The notes under the pieces are model-generated. The model did no database searches and was not told the DNA's origin. It saw only the letters and a list, made by a program, of their open reading frames with translations. A stretch of 64,000 nt of DNA from NCBI GenBank assembly GCA_963575745.1, contig CAUYUJ010020579.1, forward strand, positions 26,173-90,172, in the 5' to 3' direction. The position numbers and the translations under genes are program-made. Positions within the stretch are counted from its first letter, which is position 1; every line of letters begins with the position of its first letter. This DNA is from Prorocentrum cordatum (lineage: Eukaryota; Sar; Dinophyceae; Prorocentrales; Prorocentraceae). Shown here in pieces: positions 10,122 to 19,405 of this stretch.

Positions 10122-13091
10122 CGTCGAGGGCCTCCCCAGCATCATCCTCACAGCCTTCGGGGTGTGCCGCCACTTGTGCTCCTCCTTCGTCGCCTCCGCC
10201 GCTCCGATCCCCAGTCCACGACTCGGTCCGTCGGCCACGTTGTCCTCCGATGCAACCCATCTCGTACACAGCTTGATGCCACACGCCAGCACCACTGCTG
10301 CCGCTTGCCTTGCCAGATGCAGTAAGCCAGCCGCTGATGACCGTCCTTTGGCCAGCACTCCCATGGATACCAGGGAGTCCGAAAACACCAGTACCCTCAT
10401 GCCCCAGGAGGGCCTCGATCGGGAAAGGTGACGAAGCAAGGCAACGATCGTGCGCAGCTCGAGGATGTTGTTGTGCTCTTCCTTGGCCCACTTCCCCTGA
10501 AACAGCAGGGCCCACCTCGAAACCCTCGTCCATGAGGCAGAAGCGGGTAGGGCCTGACCCCTTGCCCGCACGATCTTCAGCTGCCCCTCCTCGATCTTCG
10601 CCTGGGCCCCCGTCGAGACTCTGCACCAATCGGGCAAGATCTCCGCCACGGTCTCGCCGTGCAACATCCGCCAGGCAGTGCCGTAGCTGAAGTCCGTCCC
10701 CCCCGTGCCTGACCAGGTCCCAGGTCCCTCCACACTGTGCAGCCTCGAGAACCGCTTGTCGTTGGTCACCAGCAGCATCTCCGACAACGCGTCGCCGCAG
10801 GTGTAGCCGTAGACCCCGTCCAGCCCCAAAAAGTCGGACCAGACCTCGTCGATAAATCGTCTGTGCCGCAGGATCGCCGTGAAGATGAGGCCTTCCCTGC
10901 GCATCAGCTTGGCCACCTCCAGCGCCATGTGCTGTGCGATGGCATCCTTGCCCGGCTGCAGGTGCGCCAACCACCACCAACGCCTCCTGATCCGTCCGAA
11001 GAGCCGCTCGAGCTCGCTCGGGATCATCAGGTCGTAGTTCGGGCCGCGCAGGATCTCTGAGGCCTCGCACCAGATGCCCTCGATCGTCCTCAGGTCGTCC
11101 GTCAGCGCCTCGACGCCCGAGTAGAGCTCGAGGAAGCCTGGTATCCCCGCTGGGGGGTGGATGACCTCGTCGTCCTCCTGGCCAGCCATCTCGACCTCCT
11201 GCTCTATCTCGCCAAAGACCTCCTCGGTCCTCATCTCCCAGACCTGGTGGTTCCCCTTGCTCATCTCCGCGCGGCACTCGCTCGAAGTGGCTTCGGTCTG
11301 CACGATCCCGTACCCCTCCTCGGAGGCGTCCGTCATGAACACCTTGGGGTACCAGTCGGCCTCGAGGTTGGAGGTAAAGTAAACCGAGAGGCTCGCCAGC
11401 GCCATCAGCTCGGACACGACGTCCTGGGGGGGCCTCAGCTTCACGTCCCACTCGTTCCCCATGTGCTCCTGCACCCACGAGTAGATCGCGCTGAGGATCG
11501 CGAAGCCAGACCGAGAGATCATAAGACACCAGGTCCACATCCCCAGCAAAGACGACAGACGCGATGGCGTGGTGCTCCCAGCTATCACGATGGCCTCCGT
11601 CGCCAAGACCAGCTCCTTCATCTTCTCGGGCTGTATCATGACGGTGCATGGCCGTCCTCGGATAGTCAGGCCCAACCCCCTCGTCATCCCAGGCCCCCAG
11701 TCCTCCTTGTGAACCTGCAGACCCTTCGCCTCGAGAGAGCCCTTGACGATGTCCTTGTCTATCTGGATGTCGCCGTCCTTCGCGTCCAGGATCCTGAAAC
11801 CGATGTAGTCGTCGATGTAGAGCATCAGGATCAGCGAGGCCTTCTCGAAGGAGGGGGTCGGGCGCCCATACGCCAGCTCCGCCACCTCGTAGCCCTGCAC
11901 GTCCCTGAGGCACTCGGTGAGGCAGGAGTGGGCCAAGAAGACAGCCCAGGAATGACCCATCACGGGTGCGATGGCTCCAACACCCACGCTCGTCCCCAAG
12001 GGCTCCTCTATCGGCCTCCCCACTTCGCAGGAATACCTCCACAGTTCCCTCGGGGAGACGTCCTCCAGCACACAAAACTCCGCCAACTTGCTGTTCCATC
12101 TCAGCCTGTAAAACCAATCTGGAATGTCCCCCGCGAACGAGAAGAGCTCCTTCGTACCCAGCACGTCGGGAGACAAATCCAGAGATTTCAGCGCACTCGG
12201 TGACCCCAGTCCCGTCCACGGCGGCCTCCGAAACCTCAAGTTGAGACGCCGGCAGTCCCAGACGAGCCGCGATGACTCCACTCGGCCCTCGCCGTCCTGA
12301 CTCAGGTTCTTCACCACCGTGAACACGCCCACCCTCTCCTCGATGTGGTCGACGTACGACAACATTCCCCCCTCCCACATGCGTAGGCTCAGCTCCAGAC
12401 GGTTCTTCTTGTTCCTCCACCCTGGGTCGCAGTAGCTCGGCATCCCCCGATACTTGACCCAGTCGATCTCGTCGTCCGTCCTCAGCATGAGCCCCGCCAC
12501 GTTCTCCAGGTAGGGGGTCGCGGCCGCCGACAGCTTCGATATGGGTAGGCCCCTGACGCCCCGTCGAGGGACAGACACCTGCTCCGCCAAGAGGTCGCAC
12601 AAGTCCCCCTTCTTCAGTCGTCCAGTTGTCCGCGCCGTCTGCCCGACACCGCCATAGTCCATCATTCTTCCCGCGCCCAGGCGGCCGAGAACCGCCCTGC
12701 CATCGCTGATGCTCCCCCAGTCGGCTCTCAGCACCAACTTCGACCAGAGCTCGTTGATGATCGTCCTCTGCGTCGGCGTCGCGCTCGCCCAGGTGGATGG
12801 CGGATAGTCGACCCTCAGCTCCTCCACTACCTTGCAGTGCCCTCGAGCCAAAGACCTTATCGCCGCCGTCGCCCTGGCCAGCCTCCGCCGCGTCACCCTG
12901 CGTTCCCTCTCCGTCAAGTGGGGATCTCTCCCCGCCATCGCCGCGTAGGGCGGCGTCGGGAGGTCTCGCAGTGGATCGCGCTGACGATCGCACGTAGCAG
13001 CCCCAGCCATCGGGGAGCAACTGGACATGCAGTCCACGATGAGAGATGCCCACAGTCTGGTAGAGCTGCGCCCCGATATACAAGTGGACAA
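10119..13091 (-). CDS. RT/RNase H polyprotein with embedded methyltransferase-like domain
   Basis: A 990-residue protein predicted to copy element RNA to cDNA. RT motifs include the AGDIPDWFY region (motif A), a GHSWAVFLA-type block (motif B) and YIDDYIG with D427 and D428. RNase H residues are visible at D588 (MTDASEEGYG), E878 (NILELRT), D905 (FSDSLVS) and D954 (EDNVADGPSRG). The D588-E878 gap is about 290 residues, far beyond the 40-50 usual for RNase H. Within it, residues 653-785 start with FLELYSG and contain an ILRGP block and HLQPG at about 710. This is the shape of C5-methyltransferase-like domains of retroelements, but the expected Pro-Cys catalytic motif is not seen. The true start is uncertain; MAGRDPHLTERE further in is an alternative. 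It sits between the Gag-like gene and the recombinase, overlapping the latter by one base. Confidence 0.85.
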   Translation of the reverse strand: MSTCISGRSSTRLWASLIVDCMSSCSPMAGAATCDRQRDPLRDLPTPPYAAMAGRDPHLTERERRVTRRRLARATAAIRSLARGHCKVVEELRVDYPPSTWASATPTQRTIINELWSKLVLRADWGSISDGRAVLGRLGAGRMMDYGGVGQTARTTGRLKKGDLCDLLAEQVSVPRRGVRGLPISKLSAAATPYLENVAGLMLRTDDEIDWVKYRGMPSYCDPGWRNKKNRLELSLRMWEGGMLSYVDHIEERVGVFTVVKNLSQDGEGRVESSRLVWDCRRLNLRFRRPPWTGLGSPSALKSLDLSPDVLGTKELFSFAGDIPDWFYRLRWNSKLAEFCVLEDVSPRELWRYSCEVGRPIEEPLGTSVGVGAIAPVMGHSWAVFLAHSCLTECLRDVQGYEVAELAYGRPTPSFEKASLILMLYIDDYIGFRILDAKDGDIQIDKDIVKGSLEAKGLQVHKEDWGPGMTRGLGLTIRGRPCTVMIQPEKMKELVLATEAIVIAGSTTPSRLSSLLGMWTWCLMISRSGFAILSAIYSWVQEHMGNEWDVKLRPPQDVVSELMALASLSVYFTSNLEADWYPKVFMTDASEEGYGIVQTEATSSECRAEMSKGNHQVWEMRTEEVFGEIEQEVEMAGQEDDEVIHPPAGIPGFLELYSGVEALTDDLRTIEGIWCEASEILRGPNYDLMIPSELERLFGRIRRRWWWLAHLQPGKDAIAQHMALEVAKLMRREGLIFTAILRHRRFIDEVWSDFLGLDGVYGYTCGDALSEMLLVTNDKRFSRLHSVEGPGTWSGTGGTDFSYGTAWRMLHGETVAEILPDWCRVSTGAQAKIEEGQLKIVRARGQALPASASWTRVSRWALLFQGKWAKEEHNNILELRTIVALLRHLSRSRPSWGMRVLVFSDSLVSMGVLAKGRSSAAGLLHLARQAAAVVLACGIKLCTRWVASEDNVADGPSRGLGIGAAEATKEEHKWRHTPKAVRMMLGRPST

Positions 13092-13263
13092 AGACCACCA
13101 GGACGCAACTGATCACACGTGCCGAGCCACGCTCAACAGCGCGACAGTCCCAACCCCTCGTAGCCGTCGAACACCTTCCTAGACTCTGGGCGATCAAGCT
13201 ACACGGACTTATGCACTGTGTGCTGGCTTGGCAAGAGGTAGCCGTGAAACCTCCTGCCGCAAC

Positions 13264-15459
13264 CTATTCGTCCGCATGGCCACGACCGCCTGCCTCGCCG
13301 AGCCCGCCGAGGTGCTTGCTGATCGCAGCCTTCCGCTTGAGACGCTCCGCCACCTCGTCGTCCGCCGCCAGCACGCCAGGGCTGGTCTGCCTCGCTAGGT
13401 CCAGGAACTCCTCCGCGTAGGCCCAGTTCACCTTGGACTTCCACTTGCTGCCATTCGCCGACTTCGGGCGTCGCCAGTCCGACTCCTGCTCGACGAGCTC
13501 GTAGGCCTTGAAAATCGAGTACAAGCGCAAGCACGTGAGCTCGGCCGCCTGTGAGTTGATCAGGGAGTCGAACTCGCCCGCCGACATCATCTTGTCCAAG
13601 ACAGCCCCGAGCATGTACACCTCCGACGCGATGGAGCACTTGATGAGCTCCTTCTGCCTGAGCCAGTCATCCAGCTCGGCCCGAGCGCCCCGCCCTGACT
13701 TGTAGAGACGTGCAAGCACCGTCGGCGCGACCCGAGCCTGGACCCCCCCGACACGCCCCCCGTCCACCTCGCGGTAGGACTTGAGCGTGGCGAGCAGCCC
13801 GTCCTTCGGGTTGCGGGCCTCGATCTCGAGCTGCGCCACGGTGTCACGCACCCCCGCGGATCCCGCGGAGATCTTGTCCCAGCTCGTAGGTGTCGAAGAG
13901 GCCGACGTCGGCGCACTCCCCTTGGTGGCACGGCCCGAGTCCTCAGAGACCACACGCTCATGCTCCTGCAGCTTCTTCAGGAAGGCGTCCACCTGGGTAC
14001 CTGAGGGCTTCTCGGGCTGCTGCTCCTCGCTGTCGCTCTCGAAGTGGAGGCGCCTGGGCGGCTTCTTCGGCGTAGACGGCTCGTCCTGGCCGGCGCCCGT
14101 CTTCCCAGCCATCGCCTCGGCCAACGAGGCGACGCTCGCCTGGAGCGCCGACTGCCCCCTAGCAAGCTCTGCATAGAGGTGGCGCGCATCAGGCTCGTCG
14201 TCCGAGTCGGGCACCTGGGCCCCCGCCACGTAGTCCGAATCCGAGGCCTCACTCTCCGTGTCAGAGTCTCCTGACCAGAGCTTGCGTCCACCGTGGAACA
14301 TCCAGAACAAGACGTAGGCGCCTGCCACCACGCAGCCCAGGGTGGTGACGATCGTCTCGAGCTCGCCACTCTCCCACATCTCCTCGGCCATCTCGTAGTA
14401 CTGCCCTGCCTCATGAGCCGCTTCCCCTGCCGTGACGACCATGTCGTAAAAGGACTTGAGCGCCGAGCCCAGCCCTAGCGCCCGCCAGGCGCGCCAGCCC
14501 AGGAACCCCGCTGCCACGCAGAACCCGCCAGAGCGGCGGAGCCACACGAAGCTCACCAGGTTGATGGCGCCCCCGACAGCCCACCACAGGAAGTGCTCCT
14601 TCTTCTTGCCAGTCCTCTTGGACTTCGGGGACGCCTTGGCCTTCGGGCTGGGCTTGTGCGCGGCCCCCTCGCCCTCCAGCTCCCGCCTCGCGATGAGCTT
14701 CTCCGAGGCCGCCAGCACGAGGTCGCGCGAGGCCGCGCTCAGCCCAGGGTGCTCCGTCCACTGGATGCCGACCCTAGGTTTCGTGAAAACCCTGTCCTTG
14801 TCACGGACGTTGACGACCTGGACCCGTAGTGTCGGGTCAGCACACGTCCAGAGCGTGCTGTTCGACTTGCCGATCTTGCTGATCAGCAGCATGACGCTGC
14901 CGCTGCTGCTGCCCGTCTTGAGGTAGATGCGGTTCCAACGCGCCCACGGCGCCATGACGACCGACGCCTTCGTCCCCACGATGATCACCTGCCCCGCAGC
15001 GTCCTCGTAGTCCGTGCCGTCGCCCTCGGCCAGCTCGTCCGCCTCCGCGAACCCGAAGAACGGGCGGCCCTCCTCTGCGAGGTCGGGCCCGATCCAGCCC
15101 GCCGCGCAGGCCGCGATGTACCACCACGCCCTCGTGGTGACGAGGGTCTGGGCCCTCCGCTGGGGATGGCCCGGCCGTCGGGCGCCGCCCGACACGTGCA
15201 ATCTGCCAAAAAGGAGACGGCTCTGCCCTCGGGTCCGCTGGGACCCCAAGCTCCTAGAGCCGAAATCTTGAGGACGGCAAAGCCGAGAGAAGACACAGAA
15301 GAGGACGGCACGAGGGGAGGGGAACAAGCAATATAAAAGAGCGTTATAATAACATTTACAATGCAGAAAAATGCCTCCCGTGGCCTCCTGGGGCCTCCTC
15401 GGGACGGGGGGGGGTGGCGAAAAGCGTCCCCCGAACCCCGAACACAGATCCCAAAACAT
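13264..15459 (-). CDS. Gag-like ORF1 of the DIRS-like element with predicted membrane segments
   Basis: An open frame of 731 codons upstream of RT, in the Gag position of DIRS elements. I recognise no standard Gag domain or zinc knuckle. Visible features are a folded-looking N-terminal region after about residue 105, a Lys/Pro/Ser basic stretch (about 255-285), a hydrophobic pair near 287-330 (starting HFLWWAVGGAINLVSF), another hydrophobic segment near 367-390 (TTLGCVVAGAYVLFWMF), then an acidic Asp/Ser/Glu-rich linker. A mainly helical C-terminal half follows, without known motifs. The first 90 or so codons overlap CCTCCTGGGG repeats, so the real start may be internal. A structural, membrane-targeted nucleoprotein is an inference only. 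Confidence 0.6.
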   Translation of the reverse strand: MFWDLCSGFGGRFSPPPPVPRRPQEATGGIFLHCKCYYNALLYCLFPSPRAVLFCVFSRLCRPQDFGSRSLGSQRTRGQSRLLFGRLHVSGGARRPGHPQRRAQTLVTTRAWWYIAACAAGWIGPDLAEEGRPFFGFAEADELAEGDGTDYEDAAGQVIIVGTKASVVMAPWARWNRIYLKTGSSSGSVMLLISKIGKSNSTLWTCADPTLRVQVVNVRDKDRVFTKPRVGIQWTEHPGLSAASRDLVLAASEKLIARRELEGEGAAHKPSPKAKASPKSKRTGKKKEHFLWWAVGGAINLVSFVWLRRSGGFCVAAGFLGWRAWRALGLGSALKSFYDMVVTAGEAAHEAGQYYEMAEEMWESGELETIVTTLGCVVAGAYVLFWMFHGGRKLWSGDSDTESEASDSDYVAGAQVPDSDDEPDARHLYAELARGQSALQASVASLAEAMAGKTGAGQDEPSTPKKPPRRLHFESDSEEQQPEKPSGTQVDAFLKKLQEHERVVSEDSGRATKGSAPTSASSTPTSWDKISAGSAGVRDTVAQLEIEARNPKDGLLATLKSYREVDGGRVGGVQARVAPTVLARLYKSGRGARAELDDWLRQKELIKCSIASEVYMLGAVLDKMMSAGEFDSLINSQAAELTCLRLYSIFKAYELVEQESDWRRPKSANGSKWKSKVNWAYAEEFLDLARQTSPGVLAADDEVAERLKRKAAISKHLGGLGEAGGRGHADE

Positions 15460-15500
15460 AACAATGCCTCCTGGGGCCTCCTGGAGCTTCCTGGAGCCTC
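15281..15500. other. 5' flank of the DIRS-like element
   Basis: This stretch includes a TATAAAAG-like string on the plus strand at about 15330, an AT-rich patch (15325-15365) and then CCTCCTGGGG repeats. The CCTCC repeat with AAAGCGTCCCCCGAAC (about 15385-15440) resembles 8297-8335, so the element may lie within one copy of a dispersed repeat. Confidence 0.4.
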
Positions 15501-16190
15501 CTGGGGCCTCCTGGTGCGTTATGAACCATGTGCGTTTGCGCTTCTGCCTCCCTGAGGCGTTAGGAACTATGTGTTTTCACGCTTCTCCCGCCCTGGGGCG
15601 TGAGGAACTGTATGCCTTCACGCTTCTCCCGCCCTGGGAGGGGGAGGGGGAGGCGTAAGAGGAGAGAGGAGACGGAGGAAGAGGAGGAGGAGGAGGAGGA
15701 GGAGGAGGAATGGAGCAGAAGGAGGACGAGGAGGACATGTAAGACCGTCACATGAGACGTCTTTTGAGCACACTTGGGTCGTCGAGGGCTGGTGTGGGAG
15801 GGGCGATCTGGGGGTTCCCGTGGGGCACTCTTGGGGCTCTTTTGGGCCGTCTTGGGGGCTCTCTTGGGGGCCGTCTTGGAGCCCTCGTGGCCGCATGAGG
15901 TGGGTGCACTGCGGCCGTCGTGGGGGCGTTAGGAAACCCGTGTTTTCAAGCTTGTCTTGCACTGGGGCGTTAGGGACCCATGTGTTTTCACGCGTCTCCC
16001 GCCCAGGGACATTGAAACCCATGTGTCTTCACGTTTCTCCCGTCATGGGGCGTCAGGAACTGTATCTTTTCACGCTTCTCCCGCCCTGGGGCGTTAAGAA
16101 TCGATGTGTTTTCCTGTTGTCCCGCCCTGGGGTGTTAGGAGCCCATGTGTTTTCACGCTTCTCCCGCCCTGGGGCGTGGACACGTAAAAA
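15500..16190. repeat. 42-bp minisatellite, right array
   Basis: The unit of 8083-8290 recurs here. Regular copies are centred near 15957, 15998, 16040, 16082, 16124 and 16166, again 42 bp apart, with less regular copies at 15500-15640. A GA-rich run (15640-15735) and a TTGGGGGCC-rich piece (about 15825-15890) separate the two blocks. Confidence 0.85.
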
Positions 16191-16335
16191 CACGATACCC
16201 CCATGGGTGGCCTGGACACGTGAGAACACATGGTTCCAATTCGGGACAATCGTGTGAGATACCCCACTGGGTGGCCCGAACACGTCAAAACATTTGGTTC
16301 CAGCTCGGGGCAACCATGTTAGATACCCCCCTGTG
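16175..16335. repeat. ~80-bp tandem repeat, two copies
   Basis: Two adjacent degenerate copies share GGTGGCCYGRACACGT, then AACA, GGTTCCA and GATACCCCCNTG. No gene is supported. Confidence 0.65.
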
Positions 16336-16762
16336 TGACCTGGGCCCTCGTGGGGCCTCCTGGAGAAGGCCAATCGATATGACCATACGTAAAAGCACAC
16401 GGATTTGTGCTCCTGCAGAGGGCCACTCTATGAGAACACACGTAAAAACACACGTGCCCCTGACCCAAAATGTGTCCCGCACCCTGTGTTTTATCGATCG
16501 AATGCGTTTTGTTGTTAAGAGTTTCGCTCGGGACATCCTCACATTCTAACGGCCCTTCGCGACTTCATTATCTATCGAAAATAATTTCGCCGGCCCGTCG
16601 CAAGTAACTAAATGAAAACCCTGGACCTCTGCCCTGCCACGGACTGTTGGATAGACACCAAAAAGGGTCCCAGATCTCAGTTTTCAGTGAGCTTGCGCCG
16701 AGGACAGGAGCAGGAAGGCAGAAGGCGCTGACCGTGCGGGGGGAGGCGTGCGAACAGCCACG
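16336..16762. other. No gene recognised
   Basis: Mixed sequence between the minisatellites and the Penelope-like element. I saw no recognisable coding region, RNA or strong repeat. Confidence 0.4.
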
Positions 16763-17096
16763 GCGGCGATGGAGGAGTTTCCTTTTTTTCGTCTGGCGAC
16801 TTCCTCCCTGTTGCCTCCTGCTGTTGCCTCCACGTTGTTGTACTTTGTCGTGTGTGTGACCACAACCGCTCCGACGGATGAGTGGCGGGGTTCGTGCTTC
16901 TCCCCTGCTCCTGGTCTGCCATGATAGTCTAGGGCGTGCTGTCGTCATGTTCCTGCATTGTGTATACGAGCGACAGTAAATTGAGCAATTGTACAATAAT
17001 TCCGGCGGCGTCGCGCTTTTATCGCATCGCAAAGTTGTTGCGTCATCGTGTGGCACTCCGCAGCTACAGCTCAAGGAAGCAGCATCATCCATCGAG
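16763..17096 (+). repeat. 5' pseudo-LTR of the Penelope-like element
   Basis: Direct copy of 48323-48655. Both contain CTCCCTGTTGCCTC, CCGCTCCGACGGATGAGTGG, TCTAGGGCGTGCTGTCGTCATG and CTACAGCTCAAGGAAG, and end ATCATCCATCGAG. They differ at scattered bases and small indels. Flanking direct repeats of this kind are the pseudo-LTRs of PLEs. An antisense frame exists through both copies, but only because the DNA is repeated. Confidence 0.8.
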
Positions 17097-17227
17097 TTGT
17101 TTCGGGTTAGTGATCTGGTCGAGCCTGCTCCGAATCCCAATCCCAACCATGCACTTCACACTAGATGCGTGCATTTGTTCTTGCATTTCTATATTTCTCT
17201 GTGTACTGTACCTGCCAAGCGCTCATC

Positions 17228-18159
17228 ATGGATTCGCAAAATCCGTTTGCCCCGCGCCCTCCGGCATTCCAGGGTGGTTTCGGCCGCGGCATGCCGATGC
17301 CAAGTTATTCGTTTCCTCCAATGTCAGCTCCGACAGCACCGCCGGCTCCCAGGCCAGGAGCCATGCGTATCTTCGAGCGTTCGAGGGCCAGGTCGTAGAC
17401 CTGAGAGATGTCTGCGAGGATGGTCACGGCCGGTACTTGCCCCTTCACCAAGATGATCCCTCGAAATTTGAGGTCGTGGCTATTGCTAGTAACAATGCTG
17501 ACATGAAAGATCTTATGAAGAAAGAAAAAGTCGTGCCCGTCTTCACGAAAGCGAACGAGGATTGGAACACGACTCTTGACAGGGCAGAGGAGATCTCTCG
17601 GCTTATCCCTGCGGCAGTCTATGATGAGGACTGGAACGACTTCATCACTGGCGTGAAGGCAGTCCACCAGAAGCTCAGCATCCCGATGGGCGAGTCTGTG
17701 TCCTCGTTCCTGGACCGTAAACACGCGGAAGAATCAGCTCGGCGTGATCGCCGCCATGCGTCGTCATCTTCACCTCCCGGTGCGCAGCCGGCTGTGCGCA
17801 GGAATTTGTTCGAGACAGACTTCGGTGCCAATCGTGCTTGGGAGGCTGAGCCGGCGCGACAATCGCTGCCCAAAGACTTGATCGGTCTTGAGGTCCGTGA
17901 CAATGACCTTGATCATACAAGCAAAATCGTCGGTCTCACCATGAACCCGGACGCAGTCTTTTCAGTTCACTGGGACGACGGATTTGAAGCCGAACTCTCT
18001 TACGATGAGATTCGCCATCTCGACTTTCCAGGAGCATCTGTGCACTTCGACATCGGCACGCCCAACCCTCGTGCCAGGAAGGGCATTCGCCGGAACAAGG
18101 GCGATCTTGCTGCTGCTTCGACTGAGTGGGATAGGATCTGCGCTTCCCGCACGGACTGA
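17228..18159 (+). pseudogene. Upstream ORF (ORF1) of the Penelope-like element, frameshifted
   Basis: It starts at ATG 17228 with a Pro/Met/Phe-rich leader (MDSQNPFAPRPPAF). This frame stops at 17398, and the sensible continuation is in another frame from about 17380 (VVDLRDVCEDGHGRYLP) to the stop at 18159. The second part is acidic to mixed, with a basic Ser-rich linker (about 17720-17790) and a region containing VFSVHWDDGFEAELSYDEIRH. I recognise no family. Its place between pseudo-LTR and endonuclease suggests an accessory PLE protein. A separate gene is possible but less likely. Confidence 0.5.
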
Positions 18160-18231
18160 TCATCACAAGGATGGCTGTTCCGAGTTGCCCAGCAATGTTG
18201 GCAACTCAGTGCTTCCAACAGTGCATTCATA

Positions 18232-19393
18232 GTGCTGCACTTCGCGCGTCTAGGCCTGCAGGCAAACAGTTGTGCATGTCTCTCCTCTTCCTCCCTGCCT
18301 TGCTGCTGCCGCCGTTTCTCCGTCCGGAAGTGGTTGTGTGAATGCCACGACGAAGCCAGCGATGACGTGGCGGGTGATGTCGCGAGTGTCATTGCCCATC
18401 CCAGCTTCGACAGGCTTGCTATTGTTGCTGCTGTTCGTTCCGTGTGTTTGCTCGTGTACAATGTTGAGGCTGGCGAGAAGGATCCTCATGTGAACTGCAG
18501 GGCTTTCCAACGTGTCATGCGCATTTCTTCCTCCCTCCTCCATGTTTTGTTTGAGCACCGTTATTGTAAGCGTAGCACTAAGTCTCATGATAAAAACGTG
18601 GTTGTCTTCTGCTGTTCACGTTTTGAATCACATTCGGGCTATCGTTTCTGTGAGGTGGATGGGTGTCTCGAAACTTATCAGAAGATGTTGAACATGCTTC
18701 ATGTTGCGTGTACGTCCGTCCAGTGTGATCGCGTTGTTCGTCATGATTCGAGTAATTTTATTTACGTGTGGTTCTCTATGTGTCACAATTTCATGTACGT
18801 GGGGAAATATAACAAGTCCCTTGTTGAGCGCACTAATGAGCACCATTACGCTCTGTTCGCGTGCCGGAAGGGTTCCCAAATCCCCGCTTACTACAAAATG
18901 CGGTCTCTCGGCTTTGGCTCCTTCATCCAGATGCCTCTTGTGTGTTTGTCCTCCAGTTCGGACGTGGAGTTGCGAATCATAGAATAACAATGTGCGAGCG
19001 CATTGCATACCCGGCTGAACGCCCCGTTTGTTTACAAGTATGTGAAACAGGGTTGTCGTCAGCAGTGCCATACTTCTGCTACCATCCGGGGGGAAGGGTC
19101 TAAAACCCGTAGTAAGTTTTCTCACAATCGGCGCCCCATTCCTTCTTACTCGCATCTTCATATTTGCACTACCGATGATGCCCCAGCTGTACATGACACT
19201 TCCACGGCTAATTTGCTTCACTTGAATTTGTCCGTCTTAGTGTGTCGCGCGGGGGAGCTGAGGCGCAAGGGTAATAATTGCGTGAAATGTCTGAAATCGT
19301 TCATCGATCGACGGCCGGGGCTTGTTAACATGCCCGTTGAGCGCGTCGAAAAGAATCTCGTCGGTTCCAACTTGTCTGTTGCCCGCCAAAGGA
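18232..19393 (+). pseudogene. GIY-YIG endonuclease part of the Penelope-like element
   Basis: The GIY-YIG fold is recognised from FIYVWFS, then FMYVGKYNKSLVERTNEHH and, downstream, ELRIIE, an in-frame TAA (18985-18987) and ALHTRLNAPF. These match the first strands, the Arg/His helix and the Glu-Asn region of PLE nucleases. The TAA sits where family proteins often have Gln, one C-to-T change from CAA. The same frame resumes to 19393, with CVKC and a basic linker. The family nicks target DNA to prime reverse transcription. The frame is cut at 19393 by the LINE and continues in phase at 26574. The N-terminal limit is uncertain. Confidence 0.7.
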
Positions 19394-19405
19394 TTTTTTT
19401 TTTTT
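19390..19405 (-). other. LINE poly(A) tail and left target copy AGGA
   Basis: On the plus strand AGGA is followed by twelve T, that is, a poly(A) tail on the minus strand. AGGA recurs at 26574-26577, where the Penelope-like frame resumes. Confidence 0.75.

Larger units (their letters stand above)
8821..15459 (-). mobile_element. DIRS-like tyrosine-recombinase retrotransposon
   Basis: Three consecutive minus-strand genes have the DIRS order: a Gag-like protein (13264-15459), RT with RNase H (10119-13091) and a tyrosine recombinase (8821-10119). DIRS elements integrate through the recombinase instead of a DDE integrase, which fits the absence of LTRs and of an obvious target duplication. All three frames are open and most catalytic residues are visible, so the copy could be young. 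The limits given are those of the coding region. I could not identify the terminal and internal complementary repeats expected of DIRS elements. Confidence 0.85.

Noticed and set aside
8821-13197. A single 1458-codon minus-strand gene
   Set aside because: Only its last ~430 codons (recombinase) are protein-like. Above 10119 the frame shadows the RT/RNase H gene, which has all the motifs.
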